Below are positions 39,301 to 49,776 of a stretch of 64,000 bases of DNA, piece after piece. Below the pieces are notes generated by a model. It was not told the DNA's origin, did no database searches, and saw nothing but the letters and a program-made list of their open reading frames with translations. This DNA is from Lethocerus indicus (taxonomy: Eukaryota > Arthropoda > Insecta > Hemiptera > Belostomatidae), in contig JACDQD010000002.1 in NCBI GenBank assembly GCA_019843655.1, forward strand, positions 19,429,154 to 19,493,153, given 5' to 3'. Positions within the stretch are counted from its first letter, which is position 1, and each line of letters begins with the position of its first letter. The translations under genes were made by a program, and so were the position numbers.

Positions 39301-40094
39301 ACAAATTCCGTTGCAAATAGACCAAACAATGACAACGCAGTTTATCCACTGCGTAATCGATGGAATTCCAAGCGTTTACACGGAACCCGCCCGCCTTTGA
39401 TGCGTCGGCGATTTTGAATTAGTCGACTGAATTGTTGCAAATCGAAATGGGAATGGTTGACTGTCAGGAGTCATACAACAATATCACGTAAGCTTCAGGA
39501 ATTTATGATAGCGTACAGCCAAATCGGTATTATAAATATATATGGAGGTTATGTATTTGTATATGTTACATGATTTATAAAAATAAATTAAGCTAATTAA
39601 GTATTAATGTATAACTTACCAGTATTCGAACGGTATTCGCCTATGTATCGCCTGGTGAGATAACGTACTGTCAGAGCTGTAACACAGAAACAAAATCAAT
39701 AATACATTGACCTTTTAGTGACTATTACGAAATAAATAAATATTATTTTCAATATATGAATTGAATTTTCAATATCATTTCAAAAGTAATAAGTTAGAAG
39801 TTGAGTAACTCTATTTTTTTGTGTCTTGTAGAATTTCGATAGAGAGAAATCAAAATGAGCTACTTGATGAAAACGTTAGATTTTCATAATTGTAGTTTTA
39901 GAGTAAAAATTAGCGGGGAAACTGGAAATCTTTCTCTGGGGCGGGCGGTTGATTAACGTCATGTGTGAGGGGGCGAGCTCGTTATATTATTGCCAAGGAA
40001 TGTGTGTCCCCGGTATCTCTCTCATCCGGTTCTGTCTCAGGAGCAATGAGAAGTCTCTCTCCGGCTCCCGCTCCCCACATCTCTCATTCCCATT

Positions 40095-40155
<61 letters not shown>

Positions 40156-40161
40156 AGAGAT

Positions 40162-40230
<69 letters not shown>

Positions 40231-41783
40231 CATACCTGTCTATTAATAGTGGCGGTGCACCGAGCCCTGGGCCGACACGCAGCTCCCAGTTTTATATATA
40301 GAACACTCGAATACTAGAGGGCCCTATAGAGAGAGGAGGCCCAGCGCCATGAGGGGCGGCTGGCCCATGATTACCTGTACTGCACCTCAAACGGCCCCGA
40401 TTGGGCCCTTTCAACCGATAAACAAAGCGGTAAATCCGGAGCTACCACACGAAAGGACGAAAGGAGATCTTCTTAGGTCTCAGACCCCGTGCCAAAACTA
40501 TGCATCGGACAAAACAAGATAATTTAAGATACTATATAGCCAAACTTTTTTAGAGTTAATTTATATCGTCGATAAAATATTTCAAAACATTTCCAACAGG
40601 GATTATTTGCGTACACATTGTCGTCACACCGAAACTATGTCTCCAACTCGGAGTTCCTTCTTCTTCCTATCGAAATCCTTCATAATGTAATTCAATCGGA
40701 AGAATCATTTTTCGCCTACTTTCTTCGAACATTATATTTGTTGGTAGAAATGAAAATCTGGCACCAGTTTTAATCCGCCCTTTTCGCTCATTATATCGGA
40801 TACAATCGGTTTTTCGCTAACTTCTGTAATGGTCAGTTTATTCCACTATTAGTTATCGATAATAGGGATCCTTTTTTTATTTTATTTCGTCGCCGCGATA
40901 CGCGATCGTTATCCGACCCATGTGCAGGCCCAAGATAGGGCTCAAACAATGTGCTCGTCCCTAGCGGGCAACAGGTGCTTTTCGCAAGCCTAAGACGCAA
41001 GCCAAGAGAATTAATAGTCTTGCCTAAATATGGCGTCATAAACGGTATAAAATAGGAGCGCGATTAATCAATTTTAAAATATACCCTTCACTTACGTTCT
41101 CCGTCCACATGTTCTGACCACTTGCCAGACGGGTTGGCCCACTCTCCGCGGGGGAGGGCTCACTTAGAATAGGGCCCATTGTGATTCAACCGCGTCTCCC
41201 GGACCACGTACTGATTTCAATTTACGACTCAGATTTTTCGTACGCATAAAATCGAAGCCCTTAAATAACGCCCTTTAGTATCGGCCCAATCCGTTTTTGT
41301 TAATTAGCGCGGATGATGAAAGTCGCGTGTCCGTGGCGGCCGAGAGCGCGCGTGACGCAGTATTAAAAAAAGGAATGAGTGCGACCCGCCCAGAGAAGTC
41401 GATAACTTCGAGGAATGCTCGGGTCGGCATTTAGCGGAGACAGCAGCCATAAGCGTCTCCGTCCGATTTCCTTGTAGAGATTTCGCTGAGAAACGTCGGC
41501 CGCGTCGCCCGCCGCCATTTAACCCCATTTAACCGATGGTACCCACGGTCTACTACTACTGTCTATCGACGAGAAATCGATTCCTACCTGTATGTTAGCG
41601 TTTATTTTTTATACATTTTTATTTTATTGTATTTATTAAAGAAAGCGTGGGGAGCTGAAAAATGATTTAAACGCTAGATAAAATAAAAATAATTTACGTA
41701 CCAGATTTGCCGACACTGATCATTCCAAGGACGGCTATCCTCACTTTGGCCAGATTGGCCGAATTCTTTTCTTCAGTTTTCAT
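33498..41783 (-). CDS. RASL11/RERG-like atypical Ras-family GTPase, 5 coding exons
   Basis: A small GTP-binding protein of the RERG/RASL branch of Ras. Exons in transcript order: 41,783-41,702, 39,676-39,620, 34,862-34,786, 34,212-34,024 and 33,833-33,498. All are GT/AG and in phase, giving 246 codons. G1 is G20-MISV-GKS27; the strand YLTRRYIGEY follows; G3 is DVSG (67-70); VYSITDRQSF and GNKAD (125-129, G4) come next; FYEVSVAEN (152-160) holds G5. FYEVSVAEN..DLYQAF and IGEYRSN..LLY are closest to RASL11 as I recall it. Atypical points: the switch I threonine position is Asn (RSN) and the residue after DVSG is Glu, not the catalytic Gln, so hydrolysis should be altered. The C terminus is a roughly 65-residue basic, Asn/Gly-rich tail with no CAAX box. 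The ATG exon starts 5 nt after an acceptor, so a 5' UTR exon lies upstream. Confidence 0.9.
36338..36362. repeat. (GA)n microsatellite
   Basis: Perfect GA dinucleotide run followed by GCGAGAGGGGAGA purine-rich sequence; inside intron 2 of the GTPase gene. Confidence 0.95.
37121..37248 (+). repeat. Diverged duplicated noncoding element, copy A
   Basis: Shares ordered blocks with copy B at 37,390: TCGGCGGAATG, then CGCGGGATT, GAATAATCGTTGGCAAAC, CTAAGTTGTTATTGT and TCGG. Blocks are separated by small gaps. Neither copy has a conserved reading frame. It could be an old transposable-element fragment or a duplicated regulatory element. Confidence 0.6.
37390..37505 (+). repeat. Diverged duplicated noncoding element, copy B
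   Basis: Matches copy A in the blocks TCGGCAGGAGTG, TCGCGGGATT, GAATAATAGTTGGCAAAC, CTAAGATGTTATTGT and TCGG. Nearby, the segment 37,534-37,560 (TTTTAAATGTTTTATATAGG) also resembles 38,075-38,100 (TCTTAAATGTCTTATATGGG), so the repeat history may involve more than two units. Confidence 0.6.
37748..37763. repeat. Short (CT)n run
   Basis: Eight CT units within intron 2 of the GTPase gene. Confidence 0.9.
39677..41701 (-). other. Intron 1 of the GTPase gene (2.0 kb)
   Basis: Separates the ATG/P-loop exon (codon split after GKS) from the next exon. It contains the large CT/GA inverted repeat at 40,099-40,228 and otherwise unremarkable sequence. Confidence 0.8.
40099..40228. repeat. (CT)n ... (GA)n inverted microsatellite
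   Basis: About 55 nt of CT repeat (40,099-40,153) are followed by CAGAGAGATATT and about 64 nt of GA repeat (40,165-40,228). The arms are reverse complements of one another, so the locus can form a long hairpin or cruciform and each arm can form triplex DNA. It lies in intron 1 of the GTPase gene and creates spurious repeat-coded open frames on both strands. Confidence 0.95.
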
Positions 41784-43444
41784 GATATCTGAAACAAAAA
41801 TTAGGAACATCAATTATGTTTCGAATTATTTTCTTTGGTGTAACAAAGCATGTAATACGAGTTTATATAACTAATTCCACTGAAATGACAAATGTTTCCA
41901 TTATAAAAGTTCGCGACGAGGAAAGTGCATTAACTATCCGAACTACCGTAGTACAATTAAGAGTTTCTGATAAATTCTAATTAAACAAAGTCAGGGATGT
42001 TCAAGCATTAAACGTTAATGTTTGTTACTATTTAAGCATTTGAAATTTAAATGGCGATCGCGATAGGACGAAGTCACAACCCATACGGGAAGAGCCCATT
42101 GTGAGGTAGCCGGGCGCTCATTCACAGCCCCAGAACTGCTGGCTCTCCTCGGTCTCATCTATTTTTTTTTAATTTTTTTTTCATTCCTACATTATTTCCA
42201 ACAGAAAACTGTTCCTACCGGAGTAGATAGTTCGACTAACGCCCGATATTATAAGTTCTATTAGAAATGTCCCGATAATAGTTGAGGGGCCGTTTTTCTC
42301 CAAAGCAAGACCTCTCGTTTCGCAATAGTTCCCAGTAATCTATCCGATACCGAAATATCCGTACCTTTTTCAATTTCTCTTTTTCTCCGGCAAAGGTCTA
42401 TTATAAGGATGGAGGGGCCTGGGGGTTTGCGCAATTCCCGATTCACTCCTCCCGAGTCCTTGGACTGGGCAATGCTGCGCCATTTTTGCGCAATACGGAG
42501 TACAAACAAACACGACGACGCGGGGCTGTTCACCTCGCTCGGATTCAGATAATTGCAACAGGGCCGACCCCCTCCACCCCCCAGGCCATCTTCCGGCGCT
42601 GCCGAGGAGGCAACGTCGAGATCCCTCCCGATAGTATCGCTGGTAATCGATGGCCGCCCGTAATTAATTCATTAACTCTGAATCCCCGGGGGAGGCGGCT
42701 AATTTTCTTGCCAGCTCAAACACTTTAATGTCTGGGCCGCGACGGGTTCTGTTTAGAAACCGCCCCGAGGAACTCTCCGGACCGAAATGACTCGGTCGAA
42801 TGCCGTCACGTAGCTTTACGTAAACGTCCTGATAGTTATTAACCGATAAGTACAGTGGAATTTTTTTATTTCAACACTATTAAAATCGTTATTAAATAAT
42901 TATTTGAACTTGCGGTGTACTTTACTCTCTTCATTCGTTTTTTGGTAATTTCTTGTTTGAAGTTTAGAAATTGTTAGAAAAGAACTGAATATTTTTCTGA
43001 CTTTTCCCTCATTCTGTGTGCTATTATTAATTATTAATTAAGGCATATGCATTAGCAAGGCATCTTGGATTATTTACAGTCTCTATTTTCTTTTCATTAG
43101 CTTCTGAATTAATCTTTCCATTTAGAGTTTTTTCGATGTTTATCTAGCAGAGTCCGATAGTTGAGGGCAGTTAGCGTCGATCTGAGAATAGTTACCCTTC
43201 TAGCCGAAGAATTAACAGAACATATGTCGACAAAAAAGGTTCGGATCAATTTCCAACCTAATTGAATTATTTAATTTCATCCAACTTTTTTCCTCTCCCT
43301 CACTCTCCCAGAAAGCCGGAAAGAAAGAGAGACCTTGCCGGCCGGTTCGAGTGGCATTCCTCGTTAACATTACTGGAAGGACAAGTAGTAAAGAGAGTGG
43401 GCCCGTGTGTGAGTGCGACCGAGAGGGAGAGACGGGCGGGGACG

Positions 43445-43485
43445 GTGAGAGCGAGAGAGAGAGAGAGAGAGAGAGTGAGAGGGAG
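43445..43485. repeat. (GA)n tract
   Basis: GAGAGCGAGAGAGAGAGAGA-type purine run in the putative first intron of the GTPase gene. Confidence 0.95.
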
Positions 43486-43670
43486 AAGTGGCGTGAAAGC
43501 GGATGGAGGAAGCAAGGAGAGACAGGTCGCCGGGCCGCCGCCCAGGCGCCTCATGGAGCATCAAGGCTCCAGTCGCCACCGCATAGTTTTATCAACTGGC
43601 CAATTATTTATTGCACTTGCATTAGTATCTTCTCCGTGGTCGTATTTTCTTTCTCACTCTCGGCAAAGAA

Positions 43671-43720
43671 TTGGCACAGTCAGATCTGTCGTGCCGACCC
43701 GAGTTCGAATCCCGGTGGTC
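43671..43720 (+). repeat. tRNA-like fragment, possible SINE head
   Basis: TGGCACAGTCAG fits the Pol III A box and AGTTCGAATCC (43,702-43,712) fits the B box. Between them GGCAC (43,673-43,677) pairs with GTGCC (43,691-43,695), and CCGAG-TTCGAAT-CCCGG resembles a T arm with one mismatch. The A-to-B distance (about 28 nt) is too short for a full tRNA and I find no acceptor stem, so a tRNA-derived SINE remnant or decayed tRNA is more likely. A chance match remains possible. Confidence 0.4.
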
Positions 43721-44429
43721 TATCATCGTTAAACCGAACAGAATAGAATGAATACAAAGAGTCACACTTGGGAAATTATCTTAAGACGATTTATTTTTCT
43801 AAATAAAGAAGTGTGACCGTAATCTGCGCTCATAATTTTGTCAAGGATACTGATCTTGAAATGTTTAAAAATTAATGTTTTAGTATCATTGTTAATTACC
43901 GTTGTTAATCAATTAGATACAATGCTTGACACAAAACCTATCTATATAGGACAATATCTCGGACAGCTGCGCTTCTACATGTGCCAATATTAAGATTAAG
44001 CTTATTTTTGTAACCCCCCCCTTCTAGATGAATCATTTTCGCAAGAATCATCGTACTCCTGTCTGTACATATTTGACAAATTCGAAATTTTTAATTAGAA
44101 AAATAATTTCGGTCATTAATGCTTTATTAAATATCTAAATCTCCCGGCGATGAATTTTAATTAAACTTTCAGTTCAGCCTTTGCCGTGATGGGACGCCGT
44201 AAAGAGTATGGTCCAGTTTTTTGTAGGCCTACCCTTCGTTTTTTCTTTCCACAGACTGGTGAAGATCGACCCTCCGCTGCCCTCTCTCGACTTTCTAATG
44301 TCGGTTAGACACTCCACCCCCTCGCCTCCCCCCACGGTGGATTTGTGACAATAACTATGGTTAAGGGAGCTCAGTTGAAACAGAGACAAGAGTTTAGACG
44401 TTGATTACAGACTGGGTAGAAACACGGTC

Positions 44430-44463
44430 GGGATGGAGGAGGTGGCGGTGGAGGAGGAGGAGG
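44430..44463 (+). repeat. G-rich tract (GGN)n
   Basis: Repeated GGA/GGT/GGC triplets provide many GG doublets, compatible only with a weak two-tetrad G-quadruplex. Confidence 0.6.
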
Positions 44464-44501
44464 CCTTCACGAACCGACAATCATTTCGTACCGTCGTTTC
44501 T

Positions 44502-44575
44502 CCGTCTCTTTCTCTCACTCGTCGTCCTCCGTCCGTCCGTCTCTATCCCGCTCGCTCTTTCGTTCTCTCTCGGGC
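44502..44575. repeat. CT-rich tract
   Basis: Pyrimidine-rich sequence with CTCTC, CCGTCCGTCCGT and TCTCTCTCGG. It is another of the GA/CT tracts clustered around the 5' half of the GTPase gene. Confidence 0.7.
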
Positions 44576-46076
44576 CCGGGATAACACAGCCATTGTGACC
44601 GCCCATTGTTATCCCACCCGCCCGGTCCGTTTTCACGGTCCTCTTTTGCCGCATAAAAGCCTATGACGGATTTAATTGCGGGCGTCTGCCCGAACAAAAG
44701 GCGCGACGCGCCGTGGAGCGAGCCTTCCACGCTCTTCAGTTAATGAGCCAAACGGTAAATGGATACGCGGCCTTTTTTGAAATAAAAGAAAAACCCATTA
44801 TACATTATTTTGGACCGTTTTGTCAGCGGATGGTAATTCTCAGCTCGCCGGACGGAGAGACTCAAAGTTTCGGGCCGTACTATTACATTATTCCAAATGA
44901 GGCCATTAATTGATACCGTAAACACGTTCTGAGATTATAGATATAAAAAGGTTCCTATTACGAATAAATAAAAGAAGCAGAACGTAAAGATACACAAGAA
45001 AACATCTCTGAAGGTTTGACACACCACTTAACGTGTATAATTATCCACATGTGCGATTTTCTGCATAAATTGTTGTTGCGCTCTTCATACCTGTTGCCGA
45101 CGAGGAGTGGCGTGAGAATAGTCACTGTTATGATATTGCTGTGTCAGCAGTAATAGTAGATATAATATGTGTAATTGAATGAAGAACATGACACAACATA
45201 TTATGGGGGTTGGGCATATGGATTGTATGATTAAACTACACTGATTTCAGCACCTCGCCATCGTTAGCCCTTGCAGCGCATCGAAAATCGTCGTTACTAA
45301 ATCTGTAATTAATATACATCTACGTCAACCGTACACGAATTTAAAAGAAAAATACTTAAGGAATCTGTTACGAAAAATATGTTATGCTGTGTGGGCCCAT
45401 AAAAAGGCGCTGAAATCGGTTTCTTCTAGGCAAGTCGAGATGGGGAGAACGAAACATGAGCGAAGGTCTACAGAAGTGCCAACCAGCCGGTGACAGTAAA
45501 AGCTCAACCGAAAGAACCGGTTCGCATCAGGAAATGTACCGTCGGGTGCATCCTATTCTTAGACTTTTGCTCTCCGACATACAACTTCGAATTCGACCAT
45601 TATCACTTGTAGTAGGGACTACAGTACATGTAATGACGATTGTTAACTGCATTCGTATAGCAAATACCGGCAGAGACATAATGAATACGGATAACGTCCT
45701 CGTCCCATTGATTTACTTCCGTAATAAGCACATTACTGTTAAATGATTGTGAAATAGCCAAAAATTTTGTTACAGCTTTGATAATTTTGACTTGGCAGAT
45801 GTGATTAAGGCAAAAACGAATCATAAAATTGGCGCGTTTACGCGTATAAGATCTGTATCGTAAATTAAATTGAAAAATTGAAGAAAGCGCGTTTAATATT
45901 TAGGTTCGAATGCGTTCGTTAGATCCACTTTTCCGGTAGCACACTGAAAACTGACAATATCGAAAGTTGGCGCTTTTGGGATTCCGGCAAATTTAATGTA
46001 ACAAGTGTCGCAACGACGAACGCATCCGAACTACCGATATCAAACGCTGAAAATAAGAAAAAATCAGATTACTTAC

Positions 46077-46307
46077 TTGGCGGGATTCCACTAAACAGGT
46101 GTCAGCCGGTATAGAAGAGGAGCGCGTGTCTTCCAATGGCACAACTGAACACGCACTGGGCGCAGAACTGCCGTCCGGCTCGGAGGCAGACGGAGTACAG
46201 AGAGAGAGAGAGACTGATAGCCGAGAGAAAGGGAGAGCAAGAGAGAGAGTGAGAGACGGAGAAAAAGAGAGTGATAGCGAACGAGAGCGAGAAAGAGAGA
46301 GAGAGCT
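46077..46307 (-). promoter_or_regulatory. Probable promoter and untranslated first exon of the GTPase gene
   Basis: A strong - strand donor (GTAAGT at 46,076-46,071) ends a candidate exon. Upstream in transcript sense, TCAGTT at 46,148-46,143 fits the insect initiator, giving an exon of about 70 nt. Immediately beyond lies a dense GA/CT block (46,197-46,307), the kind of sequence bound by GAGA factor at paused insect promoters. A second initiator match (TCAGTC) lies at 46,217-46,212. No TATA box. Assignment to the GTPase gene rests on strand, order and the need for a 5' UTR exon. Confidence 0.4.
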
Positions 46308-46706
46308 TATTTAGAGTGTTCACTGTTCTAGAGCGGGTTGACAACTGAGGGGCCGAGCGGGGCGCTAGTCGGTTTTATTGGGGGGCGGCGGCGCCTGCGC
46401 CCCTCCACCTCAAGGACCCGGCAAGGCCCCACCACACGGCCCACTACAACAGCACAGACTCCGCATTTACCGGGGAGACGTCTCCTCGGCACACGTTTGT
46501 TATTAGCCAGTTCGACCACCTTCCGACGATGCGCAATTATGAAATGGCAAAAAATGCACAGCCCAACTTATGCAATACGCAATACAAACAATAATCGTTT
46601 CGTATATTCATCCCGATTCGAATCTCAAACTTGTACCTAATTATCCTGAAAACGATTTCAAATCTCGATCAAATAACCGTCCACTCGAGTACCACTGTAG
46701 AGAATG

Positions 46707-46758
46707 CTAGAGAAATTTCTCTAGAGAATTCTAAAAAATGGGAAGAATTCAATTCTTC
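46707..46758. repeat. Two adjacent palindromes
   Basis: CTAGAGAAATTTCTCTAG (46,707-46,724) is a perfect 18-bp palindrome. GAAGAATTCAATTCTTC (46,742-46,758) is a 17-bp perfect inverted repeat around a central C. They share GAA/TTC half-sites, and lie about 560 nt upstream of the putative GTPase start site. Confidence 0.75.
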
Positions 46759-47389
46759 GTGTCACCTACACTAAGAAACCGTAACATTTCAGTTCGCCAA
46801 ATGATTTCACCGTGTTATTTATTTTATCTGAAGAAAGAAACATAAAAGTTTGGTTGATAAATCGTATAACCACAGAGTCGGCTCAAGTGATAGCGTTAAA
46901 TTAAATTACGGTCTAAAAGCGGAACATTACCTGCAGTCATTCATACGATTGTTCCACGTCAACAACCGGAAGATGAAGTAAACTTTAGATATTGTGAAAT
47001 TAACGTCGCCACATTGGATAGATATTGTTTTACATTGGAACAATACCGAGAGAAGCGACAAGAAAAGTTTCTATTTGGAGGGACTGAACACACTAGGATT
47101 AACAGGACCGAAGTAATCTTGGCGATGCTCCTCAAGAGACGCCTAGTAAGTCCCTATCCCTATGGGTGTAGGATTACTTTTTATATTCCGTTGGAATAGG
47201 ACGCTCATGTATCAGGATAGGAGCGGGTACAGCTCAAGATATACTGTATAGAAATATATATGTATTAGTGCACATAATTTACTGTACTTGCAGCCGTAAT
47301 AATGGCAACTATAGAGACTTGTAACTTGTCGGAGGGCTATATCGGTCTAGTGGCGTCCCTGGGCTACTACTGAAAAACCCTACGTGCTC

Positions 47390-47622
47390 CACCTGTAGTC
47401 CGTTTTCCAAGCCAGCTGCCCTCCCAACTGTCATTTGAGTGTATTCAACGTCCGAAAAATGTCGGTCACTTGTGTCTTATCCAGTACCCAGGTAAGGCAC
47501 CTGGAGACCCTTTTACTCGTCACTTTTTATCCTACTTTCCGTAGGCCCCTCAACCACCTGTAGGTTTGGCTTACATACACAGTTTTGGGAGTATGTTTCT
47601 CAAGCATACTTCAGGACAGGTG
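47390..47622. promoter_or_regulatory. Cluster of six E-box-type motifs
   Basis: CACCTG at 47,390, 47,498 and 47,555, CAGCTG at 47,413, CAGGTA at 47,489 and CAGGTG at 47,617. The pair at 47,488-47,504 forms the inverted repeat CCAGGT-AAGGC-ACCTGG. CAGGTG/CACCTG is the Snail-family and bHLH E-box core. Clustering is visible; function is inferred. Confidence 0.35.
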
Positions 47623-47797
47623 GCACATATCAAGTAAATGCGTTCCTTCAAAAATACATATATAGCATATTCGTTTATGTAACTTAAAGCATTGTTCGGG
47701 AATTTGATATATCACAATTCTTGCGATTATCGTGAGTAGAATTTTCAGTCACTTTTATTTTGACGTATAACGCGTCATTTGCCGATTAAGACAAGAG

Positions 47798-47911
<114 letters not shown>

Positions 47912-49219
47912 TGGAAGTGAAATGTAGGGTTGAACAGTCTCATGATACAGAGTACTTGCAATCTGTAATCTTCTTATATCTCCAAGCCGGTACTTTACAA
48001 CTACCCGAAAGATCAATTCGTCCACGAACTGGCTGGCTCTCTATACGGATCCTTTCATTCTGCTTTCCCGTCGCTCCAATCCTCTCGTAAGACACCTTTC
48101 CTCACGTCATCCACCGACAATCATCATGCATGATTCGCCTTGGGCCGAAACGATCACCAGATTACGTTCCGGTTTCTGTTTTATTTTTATTTTCACCAAA
48201 CGGAAACTCACTCTGCGCGTGTTTCGGGGACAAATTGTCCCCCGTTACAATTTAGTTTTGTAAATAAAATAAGCGAATAATAATACATGCCAGATAAGGT
48301 CAGATACTTCCAGAGTCGACGATAATAGTTCAGTATAACCGTTCATTCAGTTAATTTTTCATGTAACTGTATGGTTCTATACACATGATAGGAAATCATT
48401 TTTGTATTGACATAGTCTCGTAAAAGAAAAATTAAAAAAAATTGAAAATGTTTCTTATATACAAAATAAATGCAGATAACAATAGGAGACTGTAATAGTC
48501 CATAGATTTGTTTACGTAATCAAGTACTTAATTAGAAGCGAGCTCGACCAAGGCCGCTTTGATTAAATCCTGATTCCGCGTAATGAATGATCCTGCCATG
48601 TGCGATAAATTCCAACAGTCGTATTAAACAGGAGGCGGTATATCATCGCCCGACAAAAGAGATCTAGGCGCCTGAGAGCGGTACGGGAAGCGGTCTTACG
48701 TGGACCTGGTAAAATGGGTTAAATGGGGTGCGTAAAAGATGCGATCGGTTTCCAGTTTCTAACGGAGGTCGCCCGTAGCGGCGTTGGCATGATTTAGCCG
48801 ACTGGGCCGGTCTTAGGGATAATGGGCACCGTTTCTCAGGCCGGGCGGTGGACGGGGACAAGCCACAGCACGCCCCACTCCCACCACCCTATTTATAATG
48901 GGCATTAACAATAAGATATTGGCGAGGGAGAAAGCAGCCGCCGGTAGGTGGGCGTTTGTGTGCCCCATGCAAACCCAGCGAGTAAGCCCCGGCCTAGAAC
49001 GCCGCCTCTGAAATATACGATGTTTTAGGCTCCATATCGGCCAGCTCGCGTCCTTTCCCCTATAGGAATCGTTCGAGAATATCACCGTCCCTATAACACG
49101 CGTACAGACATCGTAAACGCATATTTATGCCTGTTATTATTACAATTCGTGGGAAATATTTACAATATATCAATCACGAAATATATTTCAAATTACTTTA
49201 AATTTTGTTTTTTGATTAG

Positions 49220-49499
49220 TTACTTAGGCATGCTGGTTGATGGCAATCCTGTCTGCACTGTCGCTACGGCCTATGAGCTTCTACAATCTTCTGTCGGAAC
49301 TCTACAGGAAATGGTGAATAGCGAAAACTGGTCTAGCAGATTTGGTCTAGTAGATTTTGTAAAACAAAATCAGCGAGTGGATAAAGAAGTGCGCAATACT
49401 TCTAGACTTCCCGGACTATCAAACATATATCCTAAATTAATGGCGACGTTGTTGGTGCGTTGTAGAAGAGCCTTCGCTCTTGAAAGCGTACGAAAATAA
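49220..49499 (+). CDS. Unrecognised acceptor-preceded open frame
   Basis: A good acceptor (AAATTTTGTTTTTTGATTAG, ending 49,219) opens directly into a frame of about 93 codons ending TAA at 49,499. It includes YLGMLVDGNPVCTVATAYELL and RFGLVDFVKQNQRVD and ends ALESVRK, with normal amino-acid variety. An in-frame ATG also exists upstream (49,149) within AT-rich DNA. It could be the last exon of a gene I cannot otherwise see. I recognise no family, and no upstream exon was found. Confidence 0.2.
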
Positions 49500-49707
49500 A
49501 CCGCAGTTCGACGCGAACTTAACAACGAAAGGCGGGTTAACGAACGGTGGTGCTTAGTCCGTTTATCCCCGGTGTCATTGTTCTTAAAATATCGTAATTC
49601 TCAGGCATTGTGTTCCGACGGAGAAGGGTATCTCGAAGCTGGTCATTAAGCCGACTCGAGGTGCGTATGTGACCTCGATTCTCCGGTATCGATACAACTC
49701 TGTGACG

Positions 49708-49776
49708 GGAGAGAAAGACAGAGGTGGAAGGTAAAAAGAGAATGAGAGGGAAAGAGAGAGAGATAGGGAGAGGGGC
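49708..49776. repeat. GA-rich tract
   Basis: Purine-rich sequence with GAGAGGGAAAGAGAGAGAGA; imperfect GA repeat. Confidence 0.8.

Larger units (their letters stand above)
34863..39619 (-). other. Intron 2 of the GTPase gene (4.8 kb)
   Basis: A large CpG-normal intron between the exon coding YLTRRYIGEY and the exon coding switch I to G3. It contains GA and CT microsatellites (36,338; 37,748), G-runs near 36,455 and 37,276, and two related noncoding elements at 37,121 and 37,390. No protein-coding exon is supported inside it. Confidence 0.75.
41789..46076 (-). other. Probable 5' UTR intron of the GTPase gene (4.3 kb)
   Basis: A clear acceptor (TTTTGTTTCAG) ends at 41,789, 5 nt before the ATG, which requires an upstream exon. 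The best donor I see is CCAA|GTAAGTAA at 46,077/46,076. The interval holds GA/CT tracts at 43,445 and 44,502, a G-rich tract at 44,430 and a tRNA-like fragment at 43,671. The pairing of donor and acceptor is inferred. Confidence 0.45.

Noticed and set aside
39949..40317. 122-codon open frame through the CT/GA inverted repeat
   Set aside because: It is translated microsatellite (SLSLSL then RERERE) inside an intron of the GTPase gene.
43262..43732. 156-codon open frame on the + strand, longest in the window
   Set aside because: Its length comes from the (GA)n tract read as RERERE; both strands are open across it and no domain is visible.
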